Assembly (NCBI RefSeq): GCF_001442535.1
Contig: NZ_CP013141.1
Location: forward strand, 3,899,761 to 3,963,760
Source: Lysobacter antibioticus
GTDB taxonomy: Bacteria > Pseudomonadota > Gammaproteobacteria > Xanthomonadales > Xanthomonadaceae
Reading direction: 5' to 3'
DNA: 64,000 nucleotides
Shown: one piece after another, positions 31,578 to 40,736 of the stretch
How the letters are laid out: the number at the start of each line of letters is the position of its first letter
Position numbering within the stretch: the first letter of the stretch is position 1
Translations under genes and position numbers: made by a program
The notes under the pieces: generated by a model
What the model saw: the letters and a program-made list of their open reading frames with translations, nothing else
Told to the model about the DNA's origin: nothing
The model's database searches: none

Positions 31578-31704
31578 CGGACCGCCCGCTTCATGAAACC
31601 ACCATTGCCGGAACGGCAGGCCCCGACCCGGCAGCGTGTGCCCGGCGACGAGGAAGACAGCGGCGACGGCCGGCGCTGCGGCCCGGCCGGAATGACGAGG
31701 ACCA

Positions 31705-32010
31705 TCAGGCGCCTCCCTTGCCGGCCGGCTTCTTGCTGGACTTGAACATCTCCAGCATGCGTTCGGTCACCACGTAGCCGCCGGCGGCGTTGCCGGCGCC
31801 GAGCAGCACGGCGACGAAGCCGATGGCTTTTTCCAGGGTGGTCTCGGCATGCCCCAGCACGATGATCGCGCCGATCAGGACGATGCCGTGGATGAAGTTG
31901 GAACCCGACATCAGCGGTGTGTGCAGGATCACCGGCACCCGCGAGATGATTACGTGGCCGGCGATACCCGCCAGCATGAAGATGTACAGCGCCACGAACC
32001 CGTCGCTCAT
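31705..32010 (-). CDS. pntAB: NAD(P) transhydrogenase subunit alpha, membrane part
   Basis: A 101-residue protein with three membrane helices, matching the small alpha-2 subunit of split transhydrogenases (HVIISRVPVILHTPLMSGSN and AETTLEKAIGF). GGGGA lies nine bases before the ATG at 32010; an in-frame ATG at 32025 is possible. It forms a unit with pntB. Its usual partner pntAA is separated from it by a plus-strand operon. Confidence 0.92.
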   Translation of the reverse strand: MSDGFVALYIFMLAGIAGHVIISRVPVILHTPLMSGSNFIHGIVLIGAIIVLGHAETTLEKAIGFVAVLLGAGNAAGGYVVTERMLEMFKSSKKPAGKGGA

Positions 32011-32206
32011 CCGTTCTTTCCCCATGCGATGTCTGCCGCATCATAACCGGCCATGAATGCGGCGCCAGCGTTGTCAACCGATCCGATGCCGGGGCGTTGC
32101 CAGATTCCGTAGCCGGTGCACATTCCACCGCACAGGAATCCCGATGCCGACCCCACCCGACCGCCGCGCTCGCCGCCCGGCCGCAGCACACTAAGGAGCC
32201 GTCCAG

Positions 32207-32830
32207 GTGCTGCAACCGCCAGGCGCCCGTATGCTGGATACCGTGAGCATCGATGCCGATCCGCGGGTCCAGGACATGCCGCCGCTGCCCGAGGACGGGC
32301 CGCCGGAGCCGGCCGTACGCCTGCCGGCGACCATCGAGGCCTTCCTGGCCGGCCTGGGCACGCGGGCGTTCCGCTTCGCCGAGCTCGGCCTGCGCCACCG
32401 CGAGGATGCGCTCGACGCGGTCCAGGACGCGATGATGAAGATGCTGGCCTATCGCGAGCGCCCGGCGTCGGAATGGACCCCGCTGTTCTGGAGCATCCTG
32501 CGCAGCCGGATCGTCGACATCCAACGCCGGCGGACCTTCCGTCTGCGCTGGCTGGCACCGGCCCCGCGCGAAGACGACGCGCCGCTGGACTGGGCCGACG
32601 ACGGCCCCGACCCGCAGCGCACCCACGACGGCCGCGAAGCCTATGCGCGTCTGAGCGATGCGCTGACCAAGCTGCCGCGCAGGCAACGCGAGGCCTTCAG
32701 CCTGCGGATCCTGGAAGAACTCGACGTCGCCACGACCGCGCGGGCGATGGGTTGCAGCGAAGGCGCGGTGAAAACCCATCTGTCGCGCGCGCGCGAAGCC
32801 CTGCAGCGGCAATTGGAGGAATGGCGATGA
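32207..32830 (+). CDS. RNA polymerase sigma-70 family (ECF-type) sigma factor
   Basis: A 207-residue protein with sigma region 2 (HREDALDAVQDAMMKML, then LFWSILRSRIVDIQRRR) and region 4 (LPRRQREAFSLRILEELDVATTARAMGCSEGAVKTHLSRA, given here as two adjoining motifs). Region 3 is missing, as in ECF factors. The start is a GTG at 32207, supported by AAGGAG eight bases upstream; the ATG at 32231 is the alternative. Its stop overlaps the next start as ATGA, a typical coupling to an anti-sigma gene. Confidence 0.9.
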   Translation: MLQPPGARMLDTVSIDADPRVQDMPPLPEDGPPEPAVRLPATIEAFLAGLGTRAFRFAELGLRHREDALDAVQDAMMKMLAYRERPASEWTPLFWSILRSRIVDIQRRRTFRLRWLAPAPREDDAPLDWADDGPDPQRTHDGREAYARLSDALTKLPRRQREAFSLRILEELDVATTARAMGCSEGAVKTHLSRAREALQRQLEEWR

Positions 32831-33258
32831 CGACCCCGAACGAACGGCCCGGACCGGGCCCTCAGCTTCAACCCGCCGCGGACCGCGACCAGCGCTTCGA
32901 TCAGGCCATGCGCGCCCTGCACGCACGTGCCGTCGATCAGGTGACCCCGCAGACCCGCGCCCGCCTGCGCACGATCCGCAGCGAGGCCGCGGCCGCGCCG
33001 GTGCGCCGCTCCGGCGTGCTCGGCTGGGCCCTGGCCAGCGGCGGCGTGGCCGCGTTCGCCCTGGCCCTGGGCCTGCAGTTCGTCGGCGGCAACGGCGGTG
33101 CGCCCGCCGTGCCCGAATCGGCGCCGGCCGTGGCCAGCGCGGCGGCGGTCGACGCGGTTTACGACCCCGACACCGCGGTCGCCGCGCTCGACGAGAATCC
33201 CGACCTTTACCTGTGGCTGGCGTCCAACGGCGACGCCCTGCCGAATCCTTCGGAGTAA
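32827..33258 (+). CDS. Small membrane-anchored protein, probable anti-sigma partner
   Basis: A 143-residue protein with a charged N-terminal region (1-65), one membrane helix (about 65-85, GWALASGGVAAFALALGL) and a short acidic C-terminal tail. Order, overlap with the sigma gene and topology suggest an anti-sigma factor, but no recognised zinc or anti-sigma motif is present. The ATG at 32827 is six bases after GGAGGA and overlaps the sigma stop codon. Confidence 0.75.
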   Translation: MTTPNERPGPGPQLQPAADRDQRFDQAMRALHARAVDQVTPQTRARLRTIRSEAAAAPVRRSGVLGWALASGGVAAFALALGLQFVGGNGGAPAVPESAPAVASAAAVDAVYDPDTAVAALDENPDLYLWLASNGDALPNPSE

Positions 33259-33263
33259 GCGCC

Positions 33264-33758
33264 ATGCGCCGCACCCTCACGAGCCGCACCTTCACGGGCC
33301 GCAGCCTCAGCCTGGTCTTCATCGCCCTGGCCCTGCTCGCCGCCGCCCCGGCCTTCGCCGACGATCCGCCGGCCGCCGGCCGCACCAGCGCGCCGTTGCC
33401 GGCCTGGGAACAACTGACCCAGGCCCAGCGCGAACAGCTGATCGCACCGATGCGCGACCGCTGGAACAACTCGCCCGACGAGCGCCAGCGCATGTTCGAG
33501 CACGCCCGCCGCTGGCAGCAGATGACCCCGGAAGAGCGCAAGAACGCCCGCCGCGGCATGAAGCGCTGGGAGCACATGAGCCCGGAGGATCGCGGCCAGA
33601 TGCGCGCCCTGTACGCCAAGATGCACGGCCTCGACGACGAGGGCCGGCGCGCCCTGATGGCCAAGTGGCGCGCGATGACCCCGGAACAGCGCCGCGCCTG
33701 GGCCCAGGCCAACCCGGCGCCGCCGAAGCCGGACCGGCCGCGTCCGCCGCGCGATTGA
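33264..33758 (+). CDS. DUF3106 exported protein
   Basis: A 164-residue protein with a signal peptide (about 1-32, ending PAFA). The mature part is highly charged and made of repeats such as LTQAQREQL, MTPEERKNARRG, MSPEDRGQMR and MTPEQRRAW, typical of DUF3106. It follows the putative anti-sigma gene by 5 bp and completes a three-gene operon often seen in Xanthomonadaceae. The function is unknown. Confidence 0.85.
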   Translation: MRRTLTSRTFTGRSLSLVFIALALLAAAPAFADDPPAAGRTSAPLPAWEQLTQAQREQLIAPMRDRWNNSPDERQRMFEHARRWQQMTPEERKNARRGMKRWEHMSPEDRGQMRALYAKMHGLDDEGRRALMAKWRAMTPEQRRAWAQANPAPPKPDRPRPPRD

Positions 33759-33818
33759 GTTTGCGGCGCACCGAGACTTCTTTGCGCCAAGCTAACGGCA
33801 ACGGCGTGCCGCTCTTGG

Positions 33819-33842
33819 GTAGGAGCGGCGCGAGCCGCGACC
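33819..33842 (+). repeat. REP hairpin
   Basis: GGAGCGGCGCGAGCCGCGACC, 60 bp after the DUF3106 gene. Confidence 0.85.
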
Positions 33843-33888
33843 GCGCAGCTGGCGATTGCGGCGTTTCTGACCGCAGCGCGGCGAAGCC

Positions 33889-34144
33889 ACAGCAACAGCA
33901 ACAGCAACAGCAAAGCTTCCGTCCGCTGACGCGACCGGGTTACTTTCTTTTGCTGGCCCAAAAGAAAGCTAACCAAAGAAAAGGCCTTCCTTGACGAAGC
34001 CCCCCTGCGAGCACGCAGCGCGCGTCGGGATTTTCCGATAAGACATCCTTGTCTTATCGGAAAACGCCGCACGTCCTGTGCGGCGCCCTCCGGGTCTACG
34101 ATCGCATCGCAAGCTCGAAACTGCGCCAAGCTGTTTACGGCAAC
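33889..34144 (+). repeat. CAACAG array and palindromic element B, copy 3
   Basis: About four CAACAG units (33889-33914) run directly into the start of a B element (33911-34144), the opposite edge from other copies. Stems are TTTTCCGATAAGACA/TGTCTTATCGGAAAA with a TCCT loop, and CGCCGCAC/GTGCGGCG. The 23-bp insert is absent. Confidence 0.85.
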
Positions 34145-34159
34145 GGGGGCGATCACCTG

Positions 34160-34184
34160 TAGGAGCGGCGTGAGCCGCGACCAC
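34160..34184 (+). repeat. REP hairpin
   Basis: GGAGCGGCGTGAGCCGCGACC between elements B3 and A4. Confidence 0.85.
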
Positions 34185-34250
34185 GAACTGTGGGCGGTGA
34201 CGATATTTCGTAGCCGACGTCAAGTCCTCGGCCATGGTTTAGCCTTAGCT

Positions 34251-34490
34251 GTTGCTGTGCGTCGCTGAGCACTCGCGAAGGCCATCGAAGACCCGGAGGG
34301 CGGCGCGCAGGGATGCGCGCCGTTTTTCATCGGGACATGGATGTCCCGTATGAAAAATCCCTGCGTTGGCATCGCTCGTGCGGGCCCTTGATTCAAAGAA
34401 AAGCACTTTTCTTTGGTTACCTTTCTTTTGTTGCTTATGACAAAAGAAAGTAACCCGCCGCTTTAGTGGCGGAAGCTTTTGGCGTTTTAT
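34251..34490 (-). repeat. Palindromic element A, copy 4
   Basis: A complete A element in minus orientation without the 23-bp insert. It shows the CGGGACA/TGTCCCG and GCGCGCA/TGCGCGC stems and the ACAAAAGAAAG hairpin. The CAAAGAAAAG/CTTTTCTTTG stem is perfect here. Confidence 0.85.
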
Positions 34491-34531
34491 TTAGATGTTG
34501 CTTGATGGGAGCGAGGCAACTCCGACGCGCC

Positions 34532-34711
34532 GCGGTCGCGGCTTGCGCCGCTCCTACCCTGACGGGCTACCGCCACCATCGGCGCAAGATTGTTGCGGCG
34601 CGGTCGCGGCTCGCGCCGCTCCTACCCTGCGATGGCACGCCGCTTCGATGAACAACACCGGCGTTGCGGCTTCTGCGCGTCCCGCGGTCGCGGCTCACGC
34701 CGCTCCTACAC
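34532..34711 (-). repeat. Cluster of three REP hairpins
   Basis: GGTCGCGGCTYRCGCCGCTCC at about 34534-34557, 34602-34625 and 34686-34709, all in minus orientation, in the gap after pntAA. Confidence 0.85.
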
Positions 34712-34747
34712 AGGAGCGACCGCGAATGGATAACGCCGTCGAAGGGT

Positions 34748-35866
34748 TTACGCCGCCGCAGGTGCAGCAGCCGCCGGACGCTCCGGCCATACGGTCTTCG
34801 CCAGCAACTCGTCGTTCCAGTCGTACGTCACCGCACCGTCGTTGACGAACAGGCTGACGAAATTGAACACGTTGCGGGCGTACATCTCGCTGGCATGCAC
34901 CGCGCCGCTGCTGGCGAGGTTCAGGGGACCGGCGATGGTGACGCCGTTGACGTCGATGGTTTCGCCCGGCCGGGTCAGTTCGCAGTTGCCGCCGGTCTCG
35001 GCGGCCAGGTCGACCAGCACACTGCCCGGCTTCATGCCGGCGATCATCGCCGCAGTGACGATCTTCGGCGCCGGGCGCCCAGGCACGGCCGCGGTGCAGA
35101 CGATCACGTCGATGTTCTTGAGATGCTCGCCGAGGCGGCGCTGCTGTTCGGCGCGCTCCTCCTCGGTGAGCTGGCGCGCATAACCGCCCTCGCCCGCGGC
35201 GCTGACGCCGAGATCGAGGAACTTGCCGCCCAGCGATTCGATTTGCTCGCGCGTTTCCGGGCGCACGTCGAAGCCTTCGACCTGGGCCCCGAGGCGCTTG
35301 GCCGTGGCGATCGCCTGCAGTCCGGCGACGCCGGCGCCGACGATCAACACCTTCGACGGGCGGATCGTGCCGGCCGCGGTGGTCAGCATCGGGAAGAAGC
35401 GCGGCGTCAGCTGGCCGGCGATCAACACCGCCTTGTAGCCGGCCATGCCGGCCTGCGAGCTCAGCACGTCCATGGCCTGGGCGCGGGTGGTGCGCGGCAG
35501 GCGTTCGAGCGGGAAGGCCTGCAGGCGCTGGGCGACGATGGCCTCGCCGCGGGCGGCGTCGGCCTGCGGCGCCAGCAGGCCGACCAGGGCCGCGCCTTCG
35601 CGCAAGGCGCTCAGCCGGGCCGGATCGGGCGATTGCACGCACAACACGACATCGGCCTGGCCCAGGGCCGCGGCGGCATCGTCGGCCAGTTCCGCACCGG
35701 CCTGGACATAGGCCTCGTCGGTGAAGCTGGCGGCACGTCCGGCGCCGCGCTCGATGCGCACGCGCGCACCTCGGGCGACCAGTTTCTTGCAGGTCTCCGG
35801 CGTCAGCGCCACGCGCTTCTCGCCAACCGCCGTCTCGCTCGCAACGCCAATCGTAATGCCCGACAT
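34748..35866 (-). CDS. pntAA: NAD(P) transhydrogenase subunit alpha, soluble NAD(H)-binding part
   Basis: A 372-residue protein like alanine dehydrogenase/PntA domain I. ETAVGEKRVALTPE lies at the N-terminus, the NAD-binding fold is VLIVGAGVAGLQAIATAKRLGA (shown as two parts: VLIVGAGVAGLQA and IATAKRLGA) near 170, and ETGGNCELTRPGE lies near 310. The first half has the RQD-type loop. The start is ATG 35866. It is one of three parts of the proton-translocating transhydrogenase. The other two lie at 30144-32010 on the same strand, beyond a divergent sigma operon and about 1 kb of repeats, so they cannot share one transcript. Confidence 0.95.
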   Translation of the reverse strand: MSGITIGVASETAVGEKRVALTPETCKKLVARGARVRIERGAGRAASFTDEAYVQAGAELADDAAAALGQADVVLCVQSPDPARLSALREGAALVGLLAPQADAARGEAIVAQRLQAFPLERLPRTTRAQAMDVLSSQAGMAGYKAVLIAGQLTPRFFPMLTTAAGTIRPSKVLIVGAGVAGLQAIATAKRLGAQVEGFDVRPETREQIESLGGKFLDLGVSAAGEGGYARQLTEEERAEQQRRLGEHLKNIDVIVCTAAVPGRPAPKIVTAAMIAGMKPGSVLVDLAAETGGNCELTRPGETIDVNGVTIAGPLNLASSGAVHASEMYARNVFNFVSLFVNDGAVTYDWNDELLAKTVWPERPAAAAPAAA

Positions 35867-36000
35867 GCTTCGCTCCGTGCCCCGTTCGCCGCATCGTAGC
35901 GGAATGACCGGCAGCCGTGCGATCTCGATGGCCCCGGCAAGCGGACCCATTGCCCGGATCGAACGCTCGGATCGAATGTGCTCGGCGAGGCCTGAATGCG

Positions 36001-36020
36001 AAACCCGCCTTGCGGCGGGT
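36001..36020 (-). terminator. Probable terminator after the DUF1631 gene
   Basis: ACCCGCC/GGCGGGT with a TTGC loop (36003-36020), followed on the minus strand by UUUCG. It lies 45 bp past the stop at 36065. Confidence 0.55.
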
Positions 36021-36064
36021 CGGGGTAAAGACGCCGCAACGGTCGGCCGGCACGGCCGCCCGCC

Positions 36065-38380
36065 TCAGATCACCCGGTCCAGATGCCGGCGCACTTGGCG
36101 CATGGCTTCGTCGAACGCGGTGCGTTCGGCGCCGACCACGAGACGGCCGACGGAGGCCAGCGTCGCCAACTCCTCCGCCGAAGCGACCAGCGTGCGTACG
36201 CCGCGGCGGTTGACCAGCAGGAAACGCGAGGTCAGCGGACTGCTCCAGGCGACCTTGACCGCGATGGTTTCGCCCTGGGTGTTGGTAAGCCGCAACCAAT
36301 CGCCGGGTTCGAGCTGGCGCATGCGTTCGGCCAGCAAGGGGTCGTGATTGGCCGAGGTGGTGCCGGCGGCGAGATAGAGCCGGCGTTCCTCGGCGACGTC
36401 TTCCTCGACCTCGGCCGAGCTCGGCAAGGGATGCTCGGCACGTTCGTTGTCCGGCGTCACCAGGGCGCGCACCAGGCCGGCCATGCCGTGCTGGGCGGCG
36501 CTGTCGTCGAGGCCGGAACTCGCCAGGCACTGCACGATGATCGGCTGCAGCGCGAGCAACTGGTCGGCCAACTCGCGGCCGCGGTTCTCGGCGGCGAGGC
36601 GGTCCGCCATCACCAGGGCATCGCCGAGCGCCAGCGCCTGCGCGCGGCGCTTGGGATCTTCGTTCTCGCGCAACAACACCTGGACCATGTGATGACGCCA
36701 GGGCGTGGCCAGGAAATCGGCGACCGCCTGGGTCAGGCGCGCTTCGCCGATGCGCTCGCGCACCGCCGCATCGGCCTGGCCGCGTGCCGCGCCGAGGCGC
36801 TCGCGGCCGTAGGTGGCCTTGGCCGCGCGCTGTTCCTGCAATTCGATGCGGCGCCGGTGCTGGGCCAGCAAGGCGTCGAGTTCGGCATGGGCCAACTCGA
36901 ACACCGCGAGGTCTTCGTTGTAGTCCGAGACGATGCGCTGCGAAATCGACGAGGCGCGCTCGAGCAGATCGCGGTCCTGCGGCGTCTCGCCGTCGTTGCC
37001 TTCGCAGGCTTCGGTGATCGCATCGAGCAGGCGCCGCGCCGGATGTTCGCGTTTGACGAACACTTCGTTGTCGGTGAGCGCGACCTTCACATAAGGCATG
37101 ACCAGGCGCGCATAGACGCGGCGCGCGCGGTCCTGCAGGGCGTGGTTGCGGAACAGCGAGTCGAACAACAAGGCGACCAGGTCGATCGCATCGTCTTCCT
37201 CGGCGCTGAAGCAGGTCTGGTCGGGATTGAAGCCGAGCCGGCGCGCGCCGTCGTAGAGCTGGTCGCGGATGGTCTCGCCCAGGCGTCCGGACACCGCCAG
37301 CGCACGGGCATAGGCGTCCGGCGGCTCGGGCTGCAGCAACGAGGCCATGCCGACGACTTCGTCGACGCGCAACTCGCGCCGCGGCGCCATCGAGCGCTGC
37401 GGCATGTGCGCGGGCGGCAGCCCGCCGGACTTGACCAGGCCTTCGCGCCAGGCGTGCAGCTGCGAACGCAGTTCGGCCAGTTCGTTCGCCATCGCCGCGA
37501 CGTCGGCCTGCGAGACCGGCTGCGACGGATCGTGGCTGCCGTAGTTCGGCGCTCGCGCTCCGCTCGGATGACCGTGAGCGGCATGGCTTTCGCCGCCATA
37601 GCCGCCCATCGCGGCGTTGTAATCATGCATAGGCGTCGAAGACTCGCGATGAGGCACGGTGTCGAATACGTCGTCGAGCGTGTTGCGCTCGCGCCGTTCT
37701 TCGGCCGCGCGTACCGGCGCGCCGGGCGCGCCCAGACCGACGCCGTAACCCGCGGTCGCCAACAAGTTGTTGATGCGGCCGTAGAGGTCGCCGAGCAGCC
37801 GCGCGAGTTCGTGCTCGTACTCGCGGAACAGGCGGAGCCGCAGGCTCTCGGTGACCTGGGTTTCGGCGTAGACCGAGATGAAGGCCTTGACCAGCCGGTA
37901 AGGGCCGAAAGGATTGATGCCGGTCGGCGAGCCGATCGAGGCCGACAGCATCTTGAGCCGGCCCTGCAGCATCTCCAACGGGCGCAGATAGCGTTGTTCC
38001 AGCGATTCGGTCAGGCGTTCGCCGTCGAGATCGAAAGCCAGTTGCTGCTCGCCGACCAGTTGCAGCGGCGAACCGCCCAGCCCGCCGACCGCCGAGGCCG
38101 GCGAGCGGAAAGCCTCGAAACCGAGCCCGACCTGCTGCCGAAACGCCATGACATGACTGGCCTGCTGCTGGCGCAGGACCCACAATGCGGCCTGGTCTTC
38201 GTACTGGTGATTGCGGCCGTCGCCTTTCAGCGACTCGGCCTTCAGGGCTTCTTCGATAGGCGCGTACAGGGTGCCGGGCAGCCCCCCGAGTTGCTCGAGC
38301 GTCTGTCGTTTGATTTCTTCGAGCACGCGCGACGGGTCGGTGCGCGTGGTCTGAGCGACGCCGTGCAAATGACCGGACAC
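36065..38380 (-). CDS. DUF1631 family protein
   Basis: A 771-residue cytoplasmic protein with no membrane helix, mostly alpha-helical by composition. The N-terminal 60-200 region and a C-terminal segment (ERMRQLEPGDWLRLTNTQG, then RFLLVNRRGVRTLVASAEEL) fit the DUF1631 family, sometimes annotated without proof as thymidine phosphorylase. Its last 100 residues look PilZ-like. The start is a GTG at 38380 preceded by AGGGGA; longer in-frame versions lack a ribosome-binding site. Function unknown. Confidence 0.8.
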   Translation of the reverse strand: MSGHLHGVAQTTRTDPSRVLEEIKRQTLEQLGGLPGTLYAPIEEALKAESLKGDGRNHQYEDQAALWVLRQQQASHVMAFRQQVGLGFEAFRSPASAVGGLGGSPLQLVGEQQLAFDLDGERLTESLEQRYLRPLEMLQGRLKMLSASIGSPTGINPFGPYRLVKAFISVYAETQVTESLRLRLFREYEHELARLLGDLYGRINNLLATAGYGVGLGAPGAPVRAAEERRERNTLDDVFDTVPHRESSTPMHDYNAAMGGYGGESHAAHGHPSGARAPNYGSHDPSQPVSQADVAAMANELAELRSQLHAWREGLVKSGGLPPAHMPQRSMAPRRELRVDEVVGMASLLQPEPPDAYARALAVSGRLGETIRDQLYDGARRLGFNPDQTCFSAEEDDAIDLVALLFDSLFRNHALQDRARRVYARLVMPYVKVALTDNEVFVKREHPARRLLDAITEACEGNDGETPQDRDLLERASSISQRIVSDYNEDLAVFELAHAELDALLAQHRRRIELQEQRAAKATYGRERLGAARGQADAAVRERIGEARLTQAVADFLATPWRHHMVQVLLRENEDPKRRAQALALGDALVMADRLAAENRGRELADQLLALQPIIVQCLASSGLDDSAAQHGMAGLVRALVTPDNERAEHPLPSSAEVEEDVAEERRLYLAAGTTSANHDPLLAERMRQLEPGDWLRLTNTQGETIAVKVAWSSPLTSRFLLVNRRGVRTLVASAEELATLASVGRLVVGAERTAFDEAMRQVRRHLDRVI

Positions 38381-38497
38381 TAACGAAGTTCCCCTGGATG
38401 CTTGACGCAAGCGCGTCGGTTTCCGACTGCCTCTGCAGGATAGTGCCAAGATGCGTCCATTAATGCTTCGCCGTTCATTTTTGTGACAGGAGTCAAT

Positions 38498-39091
38498 TTG
38501 TCTTCCATGCAACCCAATGATCTCGACTTGCTGCGCGCGCTAGATAACCGACGTTCGGTGCCGGCGAAGCAACTTTCCGGCCCCGGACCGGACGAATCGA
38601 CGCTGCAGCGTATGTTGCGGTCGGCCGTGCGCGTGCCCGACCACGGCAAGCGCGTGCCCTTCCGCTTCCTGGTCCTGCGCGGCGACGACCGCCACGTGCT
38701 CGGCGAACGCGTCGCCGCACGCGGCATCGAACTGTTTCCCGAGGCCGGTCCCAGCGCCGTAGAGAAAGATCGCACACGCTTTTCTCACGCGCCGATAATC
38801 GTCGCGGTGATCGCCCGCCTGGGACCGGATGAAAAGATCCCCGAGTTCGAGCGCACCCTCACCGCCGGCTGCGTCTGTTTCGCCCTGCTGCAGGCGGCGC
38901 AGGCCTTCGGCTTCGGCGCGGTCTGGCTGACCGGTTGGCCGGCCTACGACGAGCAGGTCAAGCAATGGCTGGGCCTGGCCGCCGAGGAACGCATCACCGG
39001 CTTCATCCATATCGGCACGCCCAAGCTCGAAGCGCCCGAGCGCGACCGCCCGGACCCGGCCGACCTGACCCAGATCTGGTCGCCGGCCTGA
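38498..39091 (+). CDS. Nitroreductase family protein
   Basis: A 197-residue FMN-binding protein. The N-terminal RRSVPAKQL segment, SAVRVPDHGKRVPFRFLVL, and ERTLTAGCVCFALLQAAQAFGFGAVWLTG (seen as TAGCVCFALLQAAQA then FGFGAVWLTGW) match the compact YdjA-like nitroreductases. It reduces nitro- or quinone-type substrates with NAD(P)H. The best start is a TTG at 38498, five bases after AGGAG; ATG 38507 is the alternative. The exonuclease gene follows after 23 bp. Confidence 0.88.
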   Translation: MSSMQPNDLDLLRALDNRRSVPAKQLSGPGPDESTLQRMLRSAVRVPDHGKRVPFRFLVLRGDDRHVLGERVAARGIELFPEAGPSAVEKDRTRFSHAPIIVAVIARLGPDEKIPEFERTLTAGCVCFALLQAAQAFGFGAVWLTGWPAYDEQVKQWLGLAAEERITGFIHIGTPKLEAPERDRPDPADLTQIWSPA

Positions 39092-39114
39092 GCGCCGCGT
39101 GTTTGAATGACGCC

Positions 39115-40044
39115 ATGACTATCGCGCCGCGCACTCCGCTTTATCTGGTCGACGCCAGCCTCTACGTCTTTCGCGCCTGGCATTCGATCCCGGACGAGTT
39201 CCAGGATGCCGAGGGCTGGCCGACCAATGCCGTCCACGGCTTCGCCCGCTTCCTGCTCGAGCTGATCGAACGCGAGCGGCCGCGCCACATCGCCATCGCC
39301 TTCGACGAAGCCCTGGATTCGTGCTTCCGCAACGCGCTGTACCCGGCCTACAAGGCCAACCGCGACCCGGCTCCGGAAGCGCTGCGCCGCCAGTTCGGCC
39401 ACTGCAAGGCCTTGTGCAGCGCGCTCGGCCTGCCGGTGCTGGCCCACGTCGAGTACGAAGCCGACGACCTGATCGGCAGCGCCCTGGCCTCGATGCGCAC
39501 GCACGGCTACCGCGGCGTGATCGTCTCGGCCGACAAGGACCTGTCGCAATTGCTCGACGGCCACGACGAACAGTGGGACTTCGCCCGCGGCCAGCGCTGG
39601 ACCGCCGAGGGCGTGCCGGCGCGGCACGGCGTGCTGGCGCGACAGATCGCCGACTATCTGGCCCTGACCGGCGATGCGGTCGACAACATCCCCGGCGTGC
39701 CCGGCATCGGCGCCAAGACCGCCGCCGCCCTGCTCGGCCACTTCGACACCCTCGATGCCTTGCTGGCACGGGTCGAGGAAGTGCCGTTCCTGCGCGTGCG
39801 CGGCGCCGCCAGCGCGGCCGCGCGCCTGCGCGAGCACCGCGCCCAGGCTTTGCTGTGCCGGCAACTGACCACGATCGCGGTCGACGCCCCGCTCGGCGAC
39901 AGCAGCGGCCACTTCGTGCGCGGCCAGGCCGACGCTGCCGGCCTGGTGGAACTGTGCGATCGCCTGCGTTTCGGGCCGATGACCCGTCGCCGTCTGCACG
40001 AAGCGGTCGGGCTCGACTTCGCGACGTCACAGGTTCCGTCGTAG
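39115..40044 (+). CDS. 5'-3' exonuclease of the FEN/Pol I N-domain type
   Basis: A 309-residue flap-endonuclease-like protein. The PIN-like domain has YLVDASLYVFRAWHS, the Asp in AFDEALDSCFRNALYPAYKANR, EYEADDLIGS and VSADKDLSQLL, all metal-binding. A helix-hairpin-helix follows (GDAVDNIPGVPGIGAKTAAAL). It acts on 5' ends and flaps in DNA. It resembles stand-alone Xni/ExoIX-like proteins more than the first domain of Pol I in size. It lies between the nitroreductase and Nudix genes on the same strand. Confidence 0.92.
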   Translation: MTIAPRTPLYLVDASLYVFRAWHSIPDEFQDAEGWPTNAVHGFARFLLELIERERPRHIAIAFDEALDSCFRNALYPAYKANRDPAPEALRRQFGHCKALCSALGLPVLAHVEYEADDLIGSALASMRTHGYRGVIVSADKDLSQLLDGHDEQWDFARGQRWTAEGVPARHGVLARQIADYLALTGDAVDNIPGVPGIGAKTAAALLGHFDTLDALLARVEEVPFLRVRGAASAAARLREHRAQALLCRQLTTIAVDAPLGDSSGHFVRGQADAAGLVELCDRLRFGPMTRRRLHEAVGLDFATSQVPS

Positions 40045-40092
40045 CATCCTTCTCTTGCAACAAGACTGCGATGCGATGACGCGAGGAACGCA

Positions 40093-40683
40093 ATGACGCC
40101 AGCCGACCACGGACACTCCGACCGACACCCCCCCGGGCACGACGCCGAACGCGTCGAGACCCTGTACGACGGCCAGTGGCTGCGCATGATGCGCCGCGGC
40201 CATTGGGAGTACGCCGAACGCACCCACGGCAAGGGCATGGCGGTGATCATCGTCGCGGTGACGCCGCAGGACCGGATCCTGTTCGTCGAGCAGTACCGCG
40301 TCCCCTTGGCCGCACGCACGATCGAGATGCCGGCCGGCCTGGTCGGCGACGACCACGCCCACGACACCCTCGAATCGGCGGCGAGCCGCGAGTTGGTCGA
40401 AGAAACCGGCTGGGAGCCTGCCCGCGTCGAAGTGCTGTTGACCGGCCCGACCTCGGCCGGCATGAGCAGCGAACGCATCGCCTTCGTCCGCGCCACCGGC
40501 ATGCGCAAAGTCGGCGACGGCGGCGGCGTCGACGGCGAAGACATCCTCGTCCACGAAGTCCCGCGCGCCGACGCCCCGGCCTGGCTGATGCGCAAACAGG
40601 CCGAGGGTTTCGAGCTCGACCTCAAACTGTGGGCCGGTCTGTGGATGATCGAACGCAACCCGGACGGCACATCCGCTCAATAG
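40093..40683 (+). CDS. Nudix hydrolase, ADP-ribose pyrophosphatase type
   Basis: A 196-residue enzyme with the Nudix box GLVGDDHAHDTLESAASREL followed by VEETGW (around residues 75-105). The upstream VEQYRVPLAARTIEMPAG segment is typical of ADP-sugar pyrophosphatases. It would hydrolyse ADP-ribose or similar nucleoside diphosphate derivatives in the cytoplasm. It starts 48 bp after the exonuclease gene, probably in the same transcription unit. Confidence 0.9.
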   Translation: MTPADHGHSDRHPPGHDAERVETLYDGQWLRMMRRGHWEYAERTHGKGMAVIIVAVTPQDRILFVEQYRVPLAARTIEMPAGLVGDDHAHDTLESAASRELVEETGWEPARVEVLLTGPTSAGMSSERIAFVRATGMRKVGDGGGVDGEDILVHEVPRADAPAWLMRKQAEGFELDLKLWAGLWMIERNPDGTSAQ

Positions 40684-40736
40684 TTGCCAAGGTTCGACGC
40701 CAAGGAAAACCCGAGTCATTCATGGAGGACATAGCG

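Noticed and set aside
36083..38383. Plus-strand frame of about 766 codons opposite the DUF1631 gene
   Set aside because: Composition is shadow-like (Arg, His, Val, Gln), with no recognisable domain or ribosome-binding site; the minus-strand frame has the family match.
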